A DNA stretch of 35,701 bases, taken from Lachnospiraceae bacterium (GTDB taxonomy: Bacteria > Bacillota > Clostridia > Lachnospirales > Lachnospiraceae). Each line of letters begins with the position of its first letter. Position 1 is the first letter of the stretch. Under the pieces are notes generated by a model that made no database searches, was not told the origin of the DNA, and saw only the letters and a program-made list of their open reading frames with translations. The translations under genes were made by a program, and so were the position numbers. The stretch spans positions 1 through 35,701 of the forward strand of contig JAFRVX010000087.1 in NCBI GenBank assembly GCA_017438305.1, in the 5' to 3' direction. Positions 7,570-15,828 of this stretch are shown in pieces.

Positions 7570-8150
7570 AGATTGAAGAAACAGCTGCCATTATCCTGGC
7601 CGGGGGACAAAGCTCGCGCATGGGTACGGATAAAGCGAAGCTTCGGGTGGGAGAAAAAACTCTGTTGGAGCTGATGACGGAAAAGGTGAGACGCCTGGGG
7701 ATCACCGAGATCGTCGTATCCGGCTGTTCCGACTGTCCGCCGGGAACCACCTTTGTCCCGGACATGATCCCGGGACGGGGCCCTTTAAGCGGTATCCACG
7801 CAGGACTGCGGCAGATCCGTCACCGGTCCGGCCTGGTGCTGCCGGTGGATACGCCCCTCATCCCGGAAGAAACCCTGCGGCTTCTTATCGAAGCCCACGG
7901 AGACCTTCCGATCACTGTCCTGACGTTTAATGGCCGCCCGGAGCCTCTGGCGGCGGTCTATGACGCCTGCCTGGTTCAGGACTGCGAAAGGATCCTGAAG
8001 GAAGAAAAAACCAGCCCCCGCAGATTGTTTGACCTGTACGGGTATCATCCCGTTCCCTATACGAAAGATCCGGACCTCCTGATCAACTGCAACACGCCGG
8101 AAGAATTCGCCCGGGTGCAGGCAGGATACAGATCACCGGATGCATTTTAA
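7566..8150 (+). CDS. mobA: Molybdenum cofactor guanylyltransferase MobA
   Basis: 194 residues, the usual length. The nucleotide-binding signature ILAGGQSSRMGTDKAKL is at residues 10-26. PVDTPLI takes the place of the usual C-D-M-P-F metal-binding segment, RPEPLAAVYD matches the conserved R-x-Q/E-P-L-x-A region, and INCNTPEE is the typical C-terminal motif. MobA joins GMP to molybdopterin to make the MGD cofactor that DMSO-reductase-family enzymes need. The ATGA overlap with the previous gene and the terminator 53 nt downstream mark it as the last gene of the molybdoenzyme operon, so enzyme and cofactor maturation are probably co-expressed. Confidence 0.93.
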   Translation: MKIEETAAIILAGGQSSRMGTDKAKLRVGEKTLLELMTEKVRRLGITEIVVSGCSDCPPGTTFVPDMIPGRGPLSGIHAGLRQIRHRSGLVLPVDTPLIPEETLRLLIEAHGDLPITVLTFNGRPEPLAAVYDACLVQDCERILKEEKTSPRRLFDLYGYHPVPYTKDPDLLINCNTPEEFARVQAGYRSPDAF

Positions 8151-8202
8151 GAATAACCGCCCGGCGGCCCTTCGGCCTGAAGCGGACAGAGAGTACATTT
8201 TA

Positions 8203-8245
8203 AGACACCGGCGGCGTCTGAAAAGACGTTATCGGTGTCTTTTTT
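8203..8245 (+). terminator. Intrinsic terminator of the molybdoenzyme operon
   Basis: AGACACCG (8203-8210) pairs with CGGTGTCT (8233-8240), and an inner CGTCT pairs with AGACG. The stem runs straight into a T tract. It lies 53 nt after the mobA stop. Confidence 0.9.
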
Positions 8246-8318
8246 GCGAAAATCGTCAAAAGAAGCGTAAAATCCAGACTTGCCGTGCTGTTTTGTATCC
8301 CTTTTGTAACCCTCGCCT

Positions 8319-8326
8319 GTTATAAT
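8319..8326 (+). promoter_or_regulatory. Extended -10 promoter for the secreted-protein pseudogene
   Basis: TGTTATAAT is a perfect extended -10 element (TGnTATAAT). No good -35 box stands 16-18 nt upstream, as is common for extended -10 promoters. It lies after the mobA terminator and about 115 nt before the start codon at 8444. Confidence 0.65.
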
Positions 8327-8443
8327 GGCACCGGATCAAAGAATTAGACTGCAGAAGTATGAAACAAATCGTACGGCACGGCCTGAGCCATGCCGCAAGA
8401 TGCAGCATTCTTTAAAAGATCATCAGAGAAAGGAAACACTGTG

Positions 8444-9615
8444 ATGAAGATATTCAAAGCAGCAGCCGCGGCCGTTCTGGCACTGGCACTTCTGATCCAG
8501 ATGCCTGCCCGCGCCTATGCACAGACACAGAACGCGGACACTAAGGATTACATCAGCGAAGTGAAGATCGCTATGGGCGGCGACGCGGAGAAAGCCCTGG
8601 AAGGTTATACCATTCTGAGCGACGAGAATGGCAAGGCCGTCGACCTGAACAAGGACGCCGGCGGCGGCTGGGGCTCCCAGGGAGACAAGAGAGTCATCCT
8701 GGGTTACAAGACCACGAAGGAACAGAGTGAAGCCATCACAGACCTGGCTGTCATGAACATGAAGGGCGGCTATGACGTACAGGAATACGAAGCGCTTATA
8801 AAGCAGCGGATGGACAGCCAGGTCATCCCCCTTATTCAGAAGCTCCAGGCGGCGAAAGATTTCGAAGATGACGCCAGGACCCTGCTGCAGAACTGGGATG
8901 CTTTCCGTGAAGTATTGATCAGCGCGGATGAAAAAGCCGCAGGGCTGGAGGAGATACGGTCTTCCTGGGCTACCGCTCCGGATCCTATAACTGGGACGAG
9001 ATCAACAGGCAGGGTTCCGAGGACGAAAGAAAGGCTGTCATGAAGCGCCAGGAAAGAGATGCCATCTACGACATCATCGTTACCCGGAATGAGCCCTATC
9101 ATGCGGAAGGCATCGTCAGCAAGGGAATCTATTTCACGCCGGCATCCGGGAAGAGCCTGAATTCAGGCTGCATCACCGGCTCGCCCATTTATGTGTATTA
9201 CGCGACGCCGTATCATTCCCAGGCCTACAACAAGAGGACGAACCAGTCGACGATCTCTCCGGAGACGGTCTTCTCCGGTTTCATCACCCGTCTGGGATTT
9301 GGCGAAAAAGACCGGGTACCGTATAATAGTTTCAAAGAGGAAGATATGACCTATACGATGAAGCGCTCAATCGCGGCGGTCAGCGGAAAAGGTTATAACG
9401 AGTATCTCCCCTGGGAATATGTCATGGAGAGGGACGATGCAGCGCCGATAGACGTGAACTACGGCGCGGCGAGCTGCAACGGCGACTACTGCGAAGACGT
9501 CCGGATCCACATGTTCGCCCAGCGGTCCAACGGCAGGGTGAAGCCCGCCGGACAGATCACGGGAGGCTTCCTGGAAAGCACCTATGAGGTCGGCGACGTG
9601 TATCTTAAAAAATAA
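8444..9615 (+). pseudogene. Secreted surface protein gene broken by a one-base frameshift
   Basis: The start is ATG 8444 after AGAAAGGA. The first residues, MKIFKAAAAAVLALALLIQ, are a signal peptide with likely cleavage after AYA. The first frame runs to about 8935, then degenerates and stops at 9043. From about 8932 a second frame is clearly coding (GDTVFLGYRSGSYNWDEI, then through MKRQERDAIYDIIVTRNEP) and continues to 9615. The switch maps to an A5 run at 8931-8935: one extra A would give a single open frame reading SADEKSRRAGGDTVFLGY, about 390 residues. Conserved-looking segments such as VMNMKGGYDVQEYEALIKQ and SGFITRLGF remind me of Lachnospiraceae surface proteins, but I cannot name a function. 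It may be a true frameshift, an assembly error, or slippage on the A run. Confidence 0.75.
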
Positions 9616-9673
9616 TCTGAAAAAGGAAAGTCCTATGATAAGACGGACCCGGATAAAATGTTATTCAGTTAAT

Positions 9674-9763
9674 GACTGATCAGCTAAAGACCAATCAGAT
9701 AAGCATTAAGCAGAAAAGGACCGGACGGATAAAGACCGGTCAGATAAAGATAACTGAATACGG
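9674..9763 (+). repeat. Six degenerate 15-bp tandem repeats
   Basis: Six back-to-back 15-bp units start at 9674, 9689, 9704, 9719, 9734 and 9749. The clearest copies are GACCAATCAGATAAG, GACCGGACGGATAAA and GACCGGTCAGATAAA; the third and last are weakly conserved. They lie between the frameshifted gene and its terminator. No gene is seen here. Confidence 0.6.
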
Positions 9764-9770
9764 AAATTTC

Positions 9771-9807
9771 CGCCGGGGGCTGATGCTTAAGCCTCCGGCG
9801 CTTTTTT
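9771..9807 (+). terminator. Intrinsic terminator after the frameshifted surface gene
   Basis: CGCCGG plus GGCT (from 9771) pairs with AGCC plus CCGGCG (ending 9800), followed by C and six T. The arms each have one unpaired base. Confidence 0.85.
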
Positions 9808-9809
9808 GA

Positions 9810-10166
9810 CTTTTTTCAGCCGGACGCACCTATGGGAAAAGCTGCATCCCGCTTCGGTACACAAAAGAGCAGCGGGACAGCGCACCGGAGGAAAGAGCTT
9901 CCGTTCCGGACGACGTCTCCGAATCCGCCGGGTTTACGGGAAAAGCCAGCCTGGTCTGCCCCTACGGCGATCTGGCGAAGCACAATATCGACTTTGCGGC
10001 TTACACCAGTGATGAGATGGATCTTGCCTATTTTGACGCCGTGAAAGACGAAGCCCTCGCGGTGGTCTTTGATACGATGGACGCAAACCAGCCGCTGGGC
10101 GTCTCATCGGACAACCCGAACCTGGCTTATACGCAGATCATCTTCGTGCTGGTGCCGGACAGATAA
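9810..10166 (+). pseudogene. 5'-truncated gene remnant, C-terminal part of an unknown protein
   Basis: A frame open from just after a TGA at 9807 to TAA at 10166 has coding character in its second half (FTGKASLVCPYGDLAKHNID, YFDAVKDEALAVVFDTMDAN, LAYTQIIFVLVPDR) but no usable start codon or ribosome binding site at its 5' end. Its beginning abuts the preceding terminator. It therefore looks like the end of a gene whose front was deleted. A terminator follows 54 nt later, as expected for an original 3' end. I do not recognise the family. It lies between two surface-protein genes and may derive from a related gene. Confidence 0.55.
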
Positions 10167-10219
10167 GGCCGGATCGGATACACCGACGTATGAGATCCGG
10201 ATAGCCGGACACAGCATTT

Positions 10220-10255
10220 TGCCGGAGGCTGAAACATTCAGCCCCCGGCATTTTT
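10220..10255 (+). terminator. Intrinsic terminator after the gene remnant
   Basis: TGCCGG plus GGCTGAA pairs with TTCAGCC plus CCGGCA, followed by five T at 10251-10255. It touches the stop codon of the convergent VOC gene. The opposite strand has no T tract, so it works for the + strand only. Confidence 0.8.
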
Positions 10256-10709
10256 ACCGCACCGGTTTGATATTCAGGTTCACGCCGAGCCTGTCTTCCG
10301 CGTCTACGATCGTCCAGCTGGAACCCGGATAGATGCCGAGCGTCCGGTTTGTGTTGTAGCCTTCCGCCGCGAGTCCTTCAATGATCGTATCTCGTTTCCC
10401 GCCGACCTCGAAGCCGATATGATGAACGCCATTGCCGTGTTTATCCAGAAATTCCTGAAAAGAACTCTCGCCGCCCGCCGGCTGGTGCAGTTCGATCACA
10501 AAGCCCGGCATCTCGATATCCGCGACCAGCAGATCGCAGGAAACCGGCTTTCCGCGGTAGGTATACTGTTCATTTCCCTCAAGATGCCGCTTCTGGATCT
10601 GCGGCATCTCAATGCCGAAAAGATCCGCCCATCCCTTCGCGGCGGCTTCAATGTCCGCGACGACAATACAGATCTGGGCGAAGCCCTTCTTATCCACAGG
10701 TGTATTCAT
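10254..10709 (-). CDS. VOC-fold protein (glyoxalase / methylmalonyl-CoA epimerase-like)
   Basis: 151 residues from the internal ATG at 10709, chosen because GGAGGA lies 9 nt upstream; the longer frame has no such site. The sequence (FAQICIVVADIEAAAKGWAD, DLLVADIEMPGFVIELHQP, GNGVHHIGFEV, LGIYPGSSWTIVDAEDRLGV) has the paired beta-alpha-beta-beta-beta modules of the vicinal oxygen chelate superfamily, with His and Glu residues (IELHQP, VHHIGF) at usual metal-ligand positions. It resembles methylmalonyl-CoA epimerase and lactoylglutathione-lyase-like proteins; the substrate cannot be assigned. It is a lone minus-strand gene between plus-strand surface genes. Confidence 0.85.
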   Translation of the reverse strand: MNTPVDKKGFAQICIVVADIEAAAKGWADLFGIEMPQIQKRHLEGNEQYTYRGKPVSCDLLVADIEMPGFVIELHQPAGGESSFQEFLDKHGNGVHHIGFEVGGKRDTIIEGLAAEGYNTNRTLGIYPGSSWTIVDAEDRLGVNLNIKPVR

Positions 10710-10759
10710 GATCTGAGATCCTCCGGCAGTCAAGAAAAGAGGATCCCAGTGCAGGTGTT

Positions 10760-10836
10760 TGCGAGCGGATTTGCTTCAGACGTATACAAGCAGAACCTGC
10801 CGCGGATATTTACAAGCGGATCCTGCCATGGATGGT
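10760..10836 (+). repeat. Three degenerate 25-26-bp tandem repeats
   Basis: Units begin at 10760, 10785 and 10811. The second and third share TACAAGC followed by GGA/AGA and CCTGCC; the first shares GAGCGGATTTGC. The 420-nt gap between the VOC gene and the next start (10710-11129) holds this block, then A-rich DNA with a candidate promoter, and no gene that I can see. Confidence 0.45.
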
Positions 10837-10882
10837 TAAGTGTCGGAAAGAAAATATTATTTTATGTTCACCAAAGTGGCTA

Positions 10883-10911
10883 TGGACATTTAAGGAAAAG
10901 TAAAATAAAAT
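10883..10911 (+). promoter_or_regulatory. Candidate promoter for the large surface protein
   Basis: TGGACA (10883-10888), a 17-nt A-rich spacer and TAAAAT (10906-10911), each one base off consensus. The untranslated leader would be about 210 nt. A TATAAA at 11102 is an alternative -10 closer to the gene. Confidence 0.4.
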
Positions 10912-11129
10912 AAAAACATAACGAAAAAAGACGGAAAAACGTGTGTGAAAACGATAATAGTAACAAAAAATAACATGATTACAGTGTCAAAAGACCGATC
11001 CACACTCATGCCTGCGGCGCGAAGCCAGTCCTTCATGGTATGTATGTGGAGATCAGATTTTGGGACACGCCGGCAATCATTTTCAGGGCTTTTAAACCCT
11101 TATTATAAAATAAAAAAAGGGTGGGCAAA

Positions 11130-14100
11130 ATGAACGAACGAAAACATTTTCTGAAACGGATCGCGGCGCTGGCCGCCGCGCTGGTCCTGCTGCTGCAGGC
11201 CCTGCCGCTGTCTGTTTCGGCGGAAGTGGATCCTGACTACGGTTTCGATTTAAAAGAGGTCAGGGTCACCTATGATGAAAAGACTTATGACCTTCTGGGG
11301 GAGGTGCTGAACCTCCCGGGAGGACTCCTGGCGGAACTGCCCTTTGAACTGGACGTTAATGAAAAAGCAGTCGGCGACGTGGAGCTGACGGCCGAAACGG
11401 ACGGCGCGGTCAGCTCCCTGTACCGCGGCCGGGAGCGTTCCTTTACGATCCAGACGGCGGAATGCTCCGAGAATACAGTCCTGAAAGCCCGGGTCTTTGA
11501 TCAGAAAGGCGCGCATATCTGGGATTACGTCCTGGGGCTCCGCTTCATGCCGGGCGGTGTTCAGGAGCGCTTCGGGAAATCGATCCAGATCGGACTGGAA
11601 GGCGGTTCCGGGGTCGTGGTGGACATGGATTCCCTCAGTCCGGGAATGGCGCTGAAGCTGATCCCCTTCGTGATCCCGGTGACGGCAAAGGTCACGGCGG
11701 ACGGACGGACGATCGTCGGTTTCGGCGCGAATTCCGGCGACGTCAATTTCTGGCATGAAGCACTGACCACGAACAAGATCGCGGAGAATATCTCCAAAGC
11801 GAAAATGTACGAGCAGTTCTGCAAGGAGCATGATACCAGGTGGATGGGCGGCGGCAAGCCGGTCGTGGCCTGGAGCGTGAACGGCGCCGCGATCTCCTAT
11901 GATAAAAACCCGGAGAAAGTCACCGGTACCATTAACATTTTTGCCGGCATCTCCTACGGCGGCGCCTGGCAGTATGAGATGTTCGTCATCGATGTGGCGG
12001 TCACGGGCGGCTTTAACCGCAGCTGGACATGGACTTATGATCCGCATAAAAATCCGTCTTCTTCTATTAATGTGGAACTGGAGGGCCGCTTTAAATTAGA
12101 CGTCGGGGCCGGCGTAGGCGTGGCCAATGTTTACAGCCTCGGTATCTACGGTGCGGCCGGCTTCACGGTCGGCGGCCAGATCATTCCGGACCTCAAATTT
12201 ACAAAAGTCGTCTTAAGCGGCGAGTTCGGTATCCGGGCGAAGCTTTTCGGACGGACGCTTTTCCAGTGGACCATCGTCAGCGGCTCCCACGACTTTCTGA
12301 AATCAAATGAGATCAGCACGCTGGAACGTCTGGATCAGGAGCTTGAACTGCTGCTGGCTTCGGGGTACGCGTCCACCTATGCGGTGGCAAGGAATGAAAT
12401 AAACGAAGAACCGGTCTGGTACGGGAATGATGTCAGTACGCCGTCCGCTCGGACCGGAGAAGCAAATACCGAAAAGAACGGCCTCAATCAGAATTATTCC
12501 CATCTGCTGGCCTCCGGCATTTATCCCGAAACCGAGATCCGGTGCTGTGAGATCCCGGGACACCAGGGCGAATACCTGATCACCTTTATCGGGAATGACG
12601 TCAGCCGTGCGCCGGGGAACCGGGAAACGCTGATGTATTCTGTCTACTCGGAAAAAACCGACAGCGTGACAGAGCCGAAACCGGTGTGGACTTCTGAAGA
12701 ATATGCCGGTCTTCCGGACTATCATCCGGACCTTTATGCCGGGAAAAAGGATGACCAGATCTATATTGCCTGGGAGAAAGCGGTTTCTCCCGTCGGAGCC
12801 GAAGACAGTTTTTCGAACATTGCCGCGAAGTGCGGCATCGCTGCTGCGCGGTACGATGTTTCCTCCGGCAGCTTTACCGACCAGAAACTGATCTGCCGGG
12901 ATGATACCTGCCGCCTGGCAGAGCCGAAGGTCTTTCTGGTCAATCATCTGGGGCGGCCCGTTCCCGCGGTTGCCTTCTGCACGCAGCCTTTGGATGATCC
13001 TGCCGGCATATCATCGGAAGCTGAGCATGAACTCCGTGTCTTAAGCTACAACCGGATCGATGAGCAGTGGGACAGCAGCCGTCTTCTGAAGACCGTCCGC
13101 GGAAGGATCCTTTCCTTTGACGCTGCAGCAAACGCGAAAAACGAGCCTTATCTGGCCTATACCGTTAAAAATCCGGACGGAACGATTGTTTCCGGCACCG
13201 ATACCGGCGAACTGCCGGAAGGCATGACAAACGTACAGTTCGCGGAATATCAGGGGAAGACAGTCCTGACCTGCCGGAAAAACGACCGTGTTTATGTTGT
13301 TCAGGAAAGCGGCGAGACCGCGGTCACTCCGGAAGACCTGGTGGTTCCCTCCGAATACCGGATCTTCGGCGACCTCGGGAAAAACTGCATGATCGTCGGG
13401 ACCTCCTCCGGTCAGTATGCTCAGGACGCCGTGGCCGTGCTCCACTCGGAGAACGACGGCTGGTACACCACCCAGCTTACGGAGGTGGATTCTTTCTCAA
13501 ACGTCAACCACTTCACCGCTGTCTACGGAAGCAGCCGGCCGGTGATCCTCTACAGCGTACAGCGTTACGCCATGACGGACGAACCGGTCGCCTATGAAAA
13601 CGAAGCCGGCAGCAATGCCGCCTTCATGGATCCGCTGCCCTACGAAGAGACCGCCGGCGATCTGTATATCCAGGCCGGTGAGGCAAACCGCCACGCGACG
13701 ATCGTCTCTGCCTATATCGAGAATGAGATAACAGAGAGCGGCGTGGTCTGTTACGCCAACGCCATGGTCAGAAATACCGGTCTTGAAGCCATTGATACGC
13801 TGTACTGCTATTCCCGGGACGCCTACGACCGCTGGTGGGATATGCAGCTGGCCTCGGACGGACACATCGGCGCCGGCGAGACCGTGAACCTCCGCTTCCC
13901 GGTCAAGCTGCCTTACACAGAGAATGTTTATCCCTTCGATACCCGGATCGGCATCCGTCTGGAAGACGCTCCCACAGGAGACGTCATGAGCGAGTGTCCG
14001 GTGACGGTGGAGGCCGCGGAATATCATGTGACGGCAAAGCATCTGTACAGAAACAGCTACGAATCCTTGTCTGTGTACGTCGGCATCGACGGACCCGGGA

Positions 14101-14597
14101 CCCGGAACGGAAAGATCGTATTCTCCGATGCGGATTCCGGCAAAGTACTCCTTGAAAAACCCTTCAGCGGCCTGACAGCGGTGAACGGCATCACCTACGC
14201 CGGCTTCGATGCCGCGGACCATATGTTTGTAAAGAGCGGGATTTCGAGGATCGCTGTCCGGGTCGTGGATGAGAACGAAACGGAAGAGGAGGCAAAAGAG
14301 GCGCTGCCCCATTATGTGATCAACGCGCTGGAAAGCCGTTTTGAAACGTCGGAGCGCGAGTTCATGTCCCACACCATCGTTCCTTCAACAGAAGAGAGCA
14401 GAGCTTCCGAAGAGTCCGGGGAAAGCAGCATTCCCACGGAAAGCAGCACATCCGCAGAAAGCAGCACATCTGCGGAACCTGAACCTGTTTCCGAACGGAT
14501 CCCCTCCTGGCCGTTCATAGCCGGCGGCGCAGGCGCCGTTGTCCTGATCCTGCTGGCAGTTGTGTTTGGCAGAAAGAAAAAGAAAGAAGAAATGTAA
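11130..14597 (+). CDS. Large surface protein with signal peptide, Ser/Glu stalk and C-terminal membrane anchor
   Basis: 1155 residues from the ATG at 11130, with an AAAGGGTGG site just upstream; GTG 11121 is the less likely start. The signal peptide covers about residues 1-31 (FLKRIAALAAALVLLLQALP, then VSA). Residues about 120-390 are Gly-rich and beta-like, with repeated small aromatic motifs (GGFNRSWTWTY, GIYGAAGFTVGG). About 400-820 alternates short strands and Asp/Gly turns (DDQIYIAWEKA, NEPYLAYTVKNPDG, SSRPVILYSVQRYA), which suggests beta-propeller blades. Then come Ig/CARDB-like segments (GVVCYANAMVRNTGLEAIDT). The C-terminus has a Ser/Thr/Glu stalk, one membrane span and RKKKKEEM; there is no LPxTG. 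I recognise no named family; a role in binding or adhesion is a guess. Confidence 0.85.
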   Translation: MNERKHFLKRIAALAAALVLLLQALPLSVSAEVDPDYGFDLKEVRVTYDEKTYDLLGEVLNLPGGLLAELPFELDVNEKAVGDVELTAETDGAVSSLYRGRERSFTIQTAECSENTVLKARVFDQKGAHIWDYVLGLRFMPGGVQERFGKSIQIGLEGGSGVVVDMDSLSPGMALKLIPFVIPVTAKVTADGRTIVGFGANSGDVNFWHEALTTNKIAENISKAKMYEQFCKEHDTRWMGGGKPVVAWSVNGAAISYDKNPEKVTGTINIFAGISYGGAWQYEMFVIDVAVTGGFNRSWTWTYDPHKNPSSSINVELEGRFKLDVGAGVGVANVYSLGIYGAAGFTVGGQIIPDLKFTKVVLSGEFGIRAKLFGRTLFQWTIVSGSHDFLKSNEISTLERLDQELELLLASGYASTYAVARNEINEEPVWYGNDVSTPSARTGEANTEKNGLNQNYSHLLASGIYPETEIRCCEIPGHQGEYLITFIGNDVSRAPGNRETLMYSVYSEKTDSVTEPKPVWTSEEYAGLPDYHPDLYAGKKDDQIYIAWEKAVSPVGAEDSFSNIAAKCGIAAARYDVSSGSFTDQKLICRDDTCRLAEPKVFLVNHLGRPVPAVAFCTQPLDDPAGISSEAEHELRVLSYNRIDEQWDSSRLLKTVRGRILSFDAAANAKNEPYLAYTVKNPDGTIVSGTDTGELPEGMTNVQFAEYQGKTVLTCRKNDRVYVVQESGETAVTPEDLVVPSEYRIFGDLGKNCMIVGTSSGQYAQDAVAVLHSENDGWYTTQLTEVDSFSNVNHFTAVYGSSRPVILYSVQRYAMTDEPVAYENEAGSNAAFMDPLPYEETAGDLYIQAGEANRHATIVSAYIENEITESGVVCYANAMVRNTGLEAIDTLYCYSRDAYDRWWDMQLASDGHIGAGETVNLRFPVKLPYTENVYPFDTRIGIRLEDAPTGDVMSECPVTVEAAEYHVTAKHLYRNSYESLSVYVGIDGPGTRNGKIVFSDADSGKVLLEKPFSGLTAVNGITYAGFDAADHMFVKSGISRIAVRVVDENETEEEAKEALPHYVINALESRFETSEREFMSHTIVPSTEESRASEESGESSIPTESSTSAESSTSAEPEPVSERIPSWPFIAGGAGAVVLILLAVVFGRKKKKEEM

Positions 14598-14609
14598 AGG
14601 GGGGAGATT

Positions 14610-15173
14610 ATGCAGAAAATATTCGCGGATCCTTTCTATCAATGTGCGGCTCAGTTTGATCCGGACAGCGAATACCTTTCCGTCGGCGAGGTTGAATATT
14701 ATCTTTTATATGATGAAAAGGCCCATGAAGGTCTGAGATCCCATAAAGAAGCACTGCTTTTTGTCTTTGAACGGCTGGATCCTTCCGGCTGTGATATCGA
14801 TAAGGCACAGGCAGAGCAGCTGGATCCGCAGATGTTTTTTTACTGCCCGAATATTATAAGGACGGATCGTTACGGCAATGCCTGGTATGATGCCGAATGG
14901 AAACCGGATGATAACAACATCGGAACGACAGTCCCTTACTGGTATGCGCTGATGGAACCGGTTCATAGCAGAAGAAACACGCCTGAAGACTTCAGAAAAG
15001 TGAATGAGGTACTTTTTCCGAAGGGTACAGATGCCCTGGAGGTCTATGAATGGACAACAGACTGGTCCAATTTTTTTGATGCCGGACATGAGTGGTACGG
15101 GGCGTGCTGCTGGAGCATCTATGACAGAAGCCTGGACAGATACATTGTCATGCTCGTATCCGCAACAGACTGA
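14610..15173 (+). CDS. Uncharacterised cytoplasmic protein downstream of the surface protein
   Basis: 187 residues with AGGGGGGAG before the ATG, only 12 nt after the previous stop, so probably co-transcribed. It has no signal peptide or membrane span. It is acidic and rich in Trp, Tyr and Phe (EWKPDDNNIGTTVPYWYALM, EVYEWTTDWSNFFDAGHEWY, ACCWSIYDRSLDRYIVMLV). This style resembles small immunity-like or SMI1/SUKH-type proteins that sit beside polymorphic toxins, but I cannot place it in a family, and the preceding gene has no recognisable toxin domain. Function unknown. Confidence 0.75.
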   Translation: MQKIFADPFYQCAAQFDPDSEYLSVGEVEYYLLYDEKAHEGLRSHKEALLFVFERLDPSGCDIDKAQAEQLDPQMFFYCPNIIRTDRYGNAWYDAEWKPDDNNIGTTVPYWYALMEPVHSRRNTPEDFRKVNEVLFPKGTDALEVYEWTTDWSNFFDAGHEWYGACCWSIYDRSLDRYIVMLVSATD

Positions 15174-15424
15174 CGGGTATTATTTTGCGGCAGCCCTTTC
15201 CGAGGGACAGAGAGCCGCTATCGGGATAATATCCGTAAAAGGGCTGATCCTGACCGGTCTTACGGATAATGAAGTGGTGGTATGACAGCGAAGGCGACGG
15301 ACCCGGGAACATCCGGGGACAACATATAAAGACGGGCTCTGAGAAAGGTCATAAGAACTGAGAATAAAGAACTGAACAGAATAGAAGACCTTTGAAGAAC
15401 AGAAAAACTGAAAATTACAGCCCA

Positions 15425-15453
15425 AGGCCGGACGATTATGTCCGGCCTCTTTT
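15425..15453 (+). terminator. Intrinsic terminator of the surface-protein transcript
   Basis: AGGCCGGAC (15425-15433) pairs with GTCCGGCCT (15440-15448) around a 6-nt loop, followed by CTCTTTT. The preceding 250 nt contain an A-rich block (15353-15414) with repeated AAGAACTGA-like words and no gene. Confidence 0.88.
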
Positions 15454-15513
15454 ATGAGTTTTCCGACAGAAGGGTCATTTCTCTTCAGAAGTCTCCTGAT
15501 CCATGAATATGAT

Positions 15514-15666
15514 TATTCGGGTTGGATTTATGTTGAGTACATCGGCCAGGTCTTTATTTATTGCGTCAGCCCGGTATTTATTAAGCACATCGGCCTGTTT
15601 TTTGATCTGTTTTTTGATTACATCGGCCGGATTTTTATTGAGTACATCGGTAAGATTTTTTTATGT
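15514..15666 (+). repeat. Degenerate 24-bp tandem repeats upstream of the GPH transporter
   Basis: Units begin at 15514, 15538, 15562, 15586 (shortened), 15619 and 15643. The shared core is TACATCGGCC followed by a T-rich stretch and TTGAG or TTAAG. The block sits inside a frame from 15454 to 15717 that would encode repeated YIG-x-I-F words, but that frame starts in the terminator tail without a ribosome binding site, so I treat it as non-coding. Confidence 0.65.
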
Positions 15667-15684
15667 ATTTTAAGAGTTTATTCG

Positions 15685-15713
15685 TTGACTAAAAGGAGCG
15701 GAAGGAATATACT
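15685..15713 (+). promoter_or_regulatory. SigA-type promoter for the GPH transporter
   Basis: TTGACT (15685-15690), a 17-nt spacer and TATACT (15708-15713). Transcription should begin near 15720, giving a leader of about 110 nt before the ATG at 15829. Confidence 0.85.
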
Positions 15714-15725
15714 ATAAATCAAATT

Positions 15726-15761
15726 AAGTCCGATATAAACAAAATTATGGATGTCGGACTT
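15726..15761 (+). promoter_or_regulatory. Inverted repeat at the transcript start: operator or leader hairpin
   Basis: AAGTCCGA (15726-15733) and TCGGACTT (15754-15761) are perfect inverted copies. With inner ATAT/ATGT pairing the RNA could form an 11-bp stem with a 14-nt loop. The position a few nt after the predicted start site fits a repressor operator, or a 5' hairpin that affects RNA stability. Confidence 0.65.
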
Positions 15762-15828
15762 TATGCAGTACAGATCCCGTTCAAAGATATCAATAACGAC
15801 GGGGAATCTTTGAAAGGAGGTTGTGTTA

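Noticed and set aside
8929-8936. Programmed -1 frameshift of the dnaX type
   Set aside because: The zero-frame codons are GAA AAA GCC, not the A AAA AAG heptamer, so a canonical slippery site is absent; a simple indel is more likely.
10419-10913. Plus-strand open frame opposite and beyond the VOC gene
   Set aside because: Antisense to a clear VOC-fold protein, no ribosome binding site, no domain.
15454-15717. Open frame with repeated YIG-x-I-F words
   Set aside because: No ribosome binding site, starts in a terminator tail, overlaps the next promoter and follows from the 24-bp DNA repeat; reported as a repeat instead.
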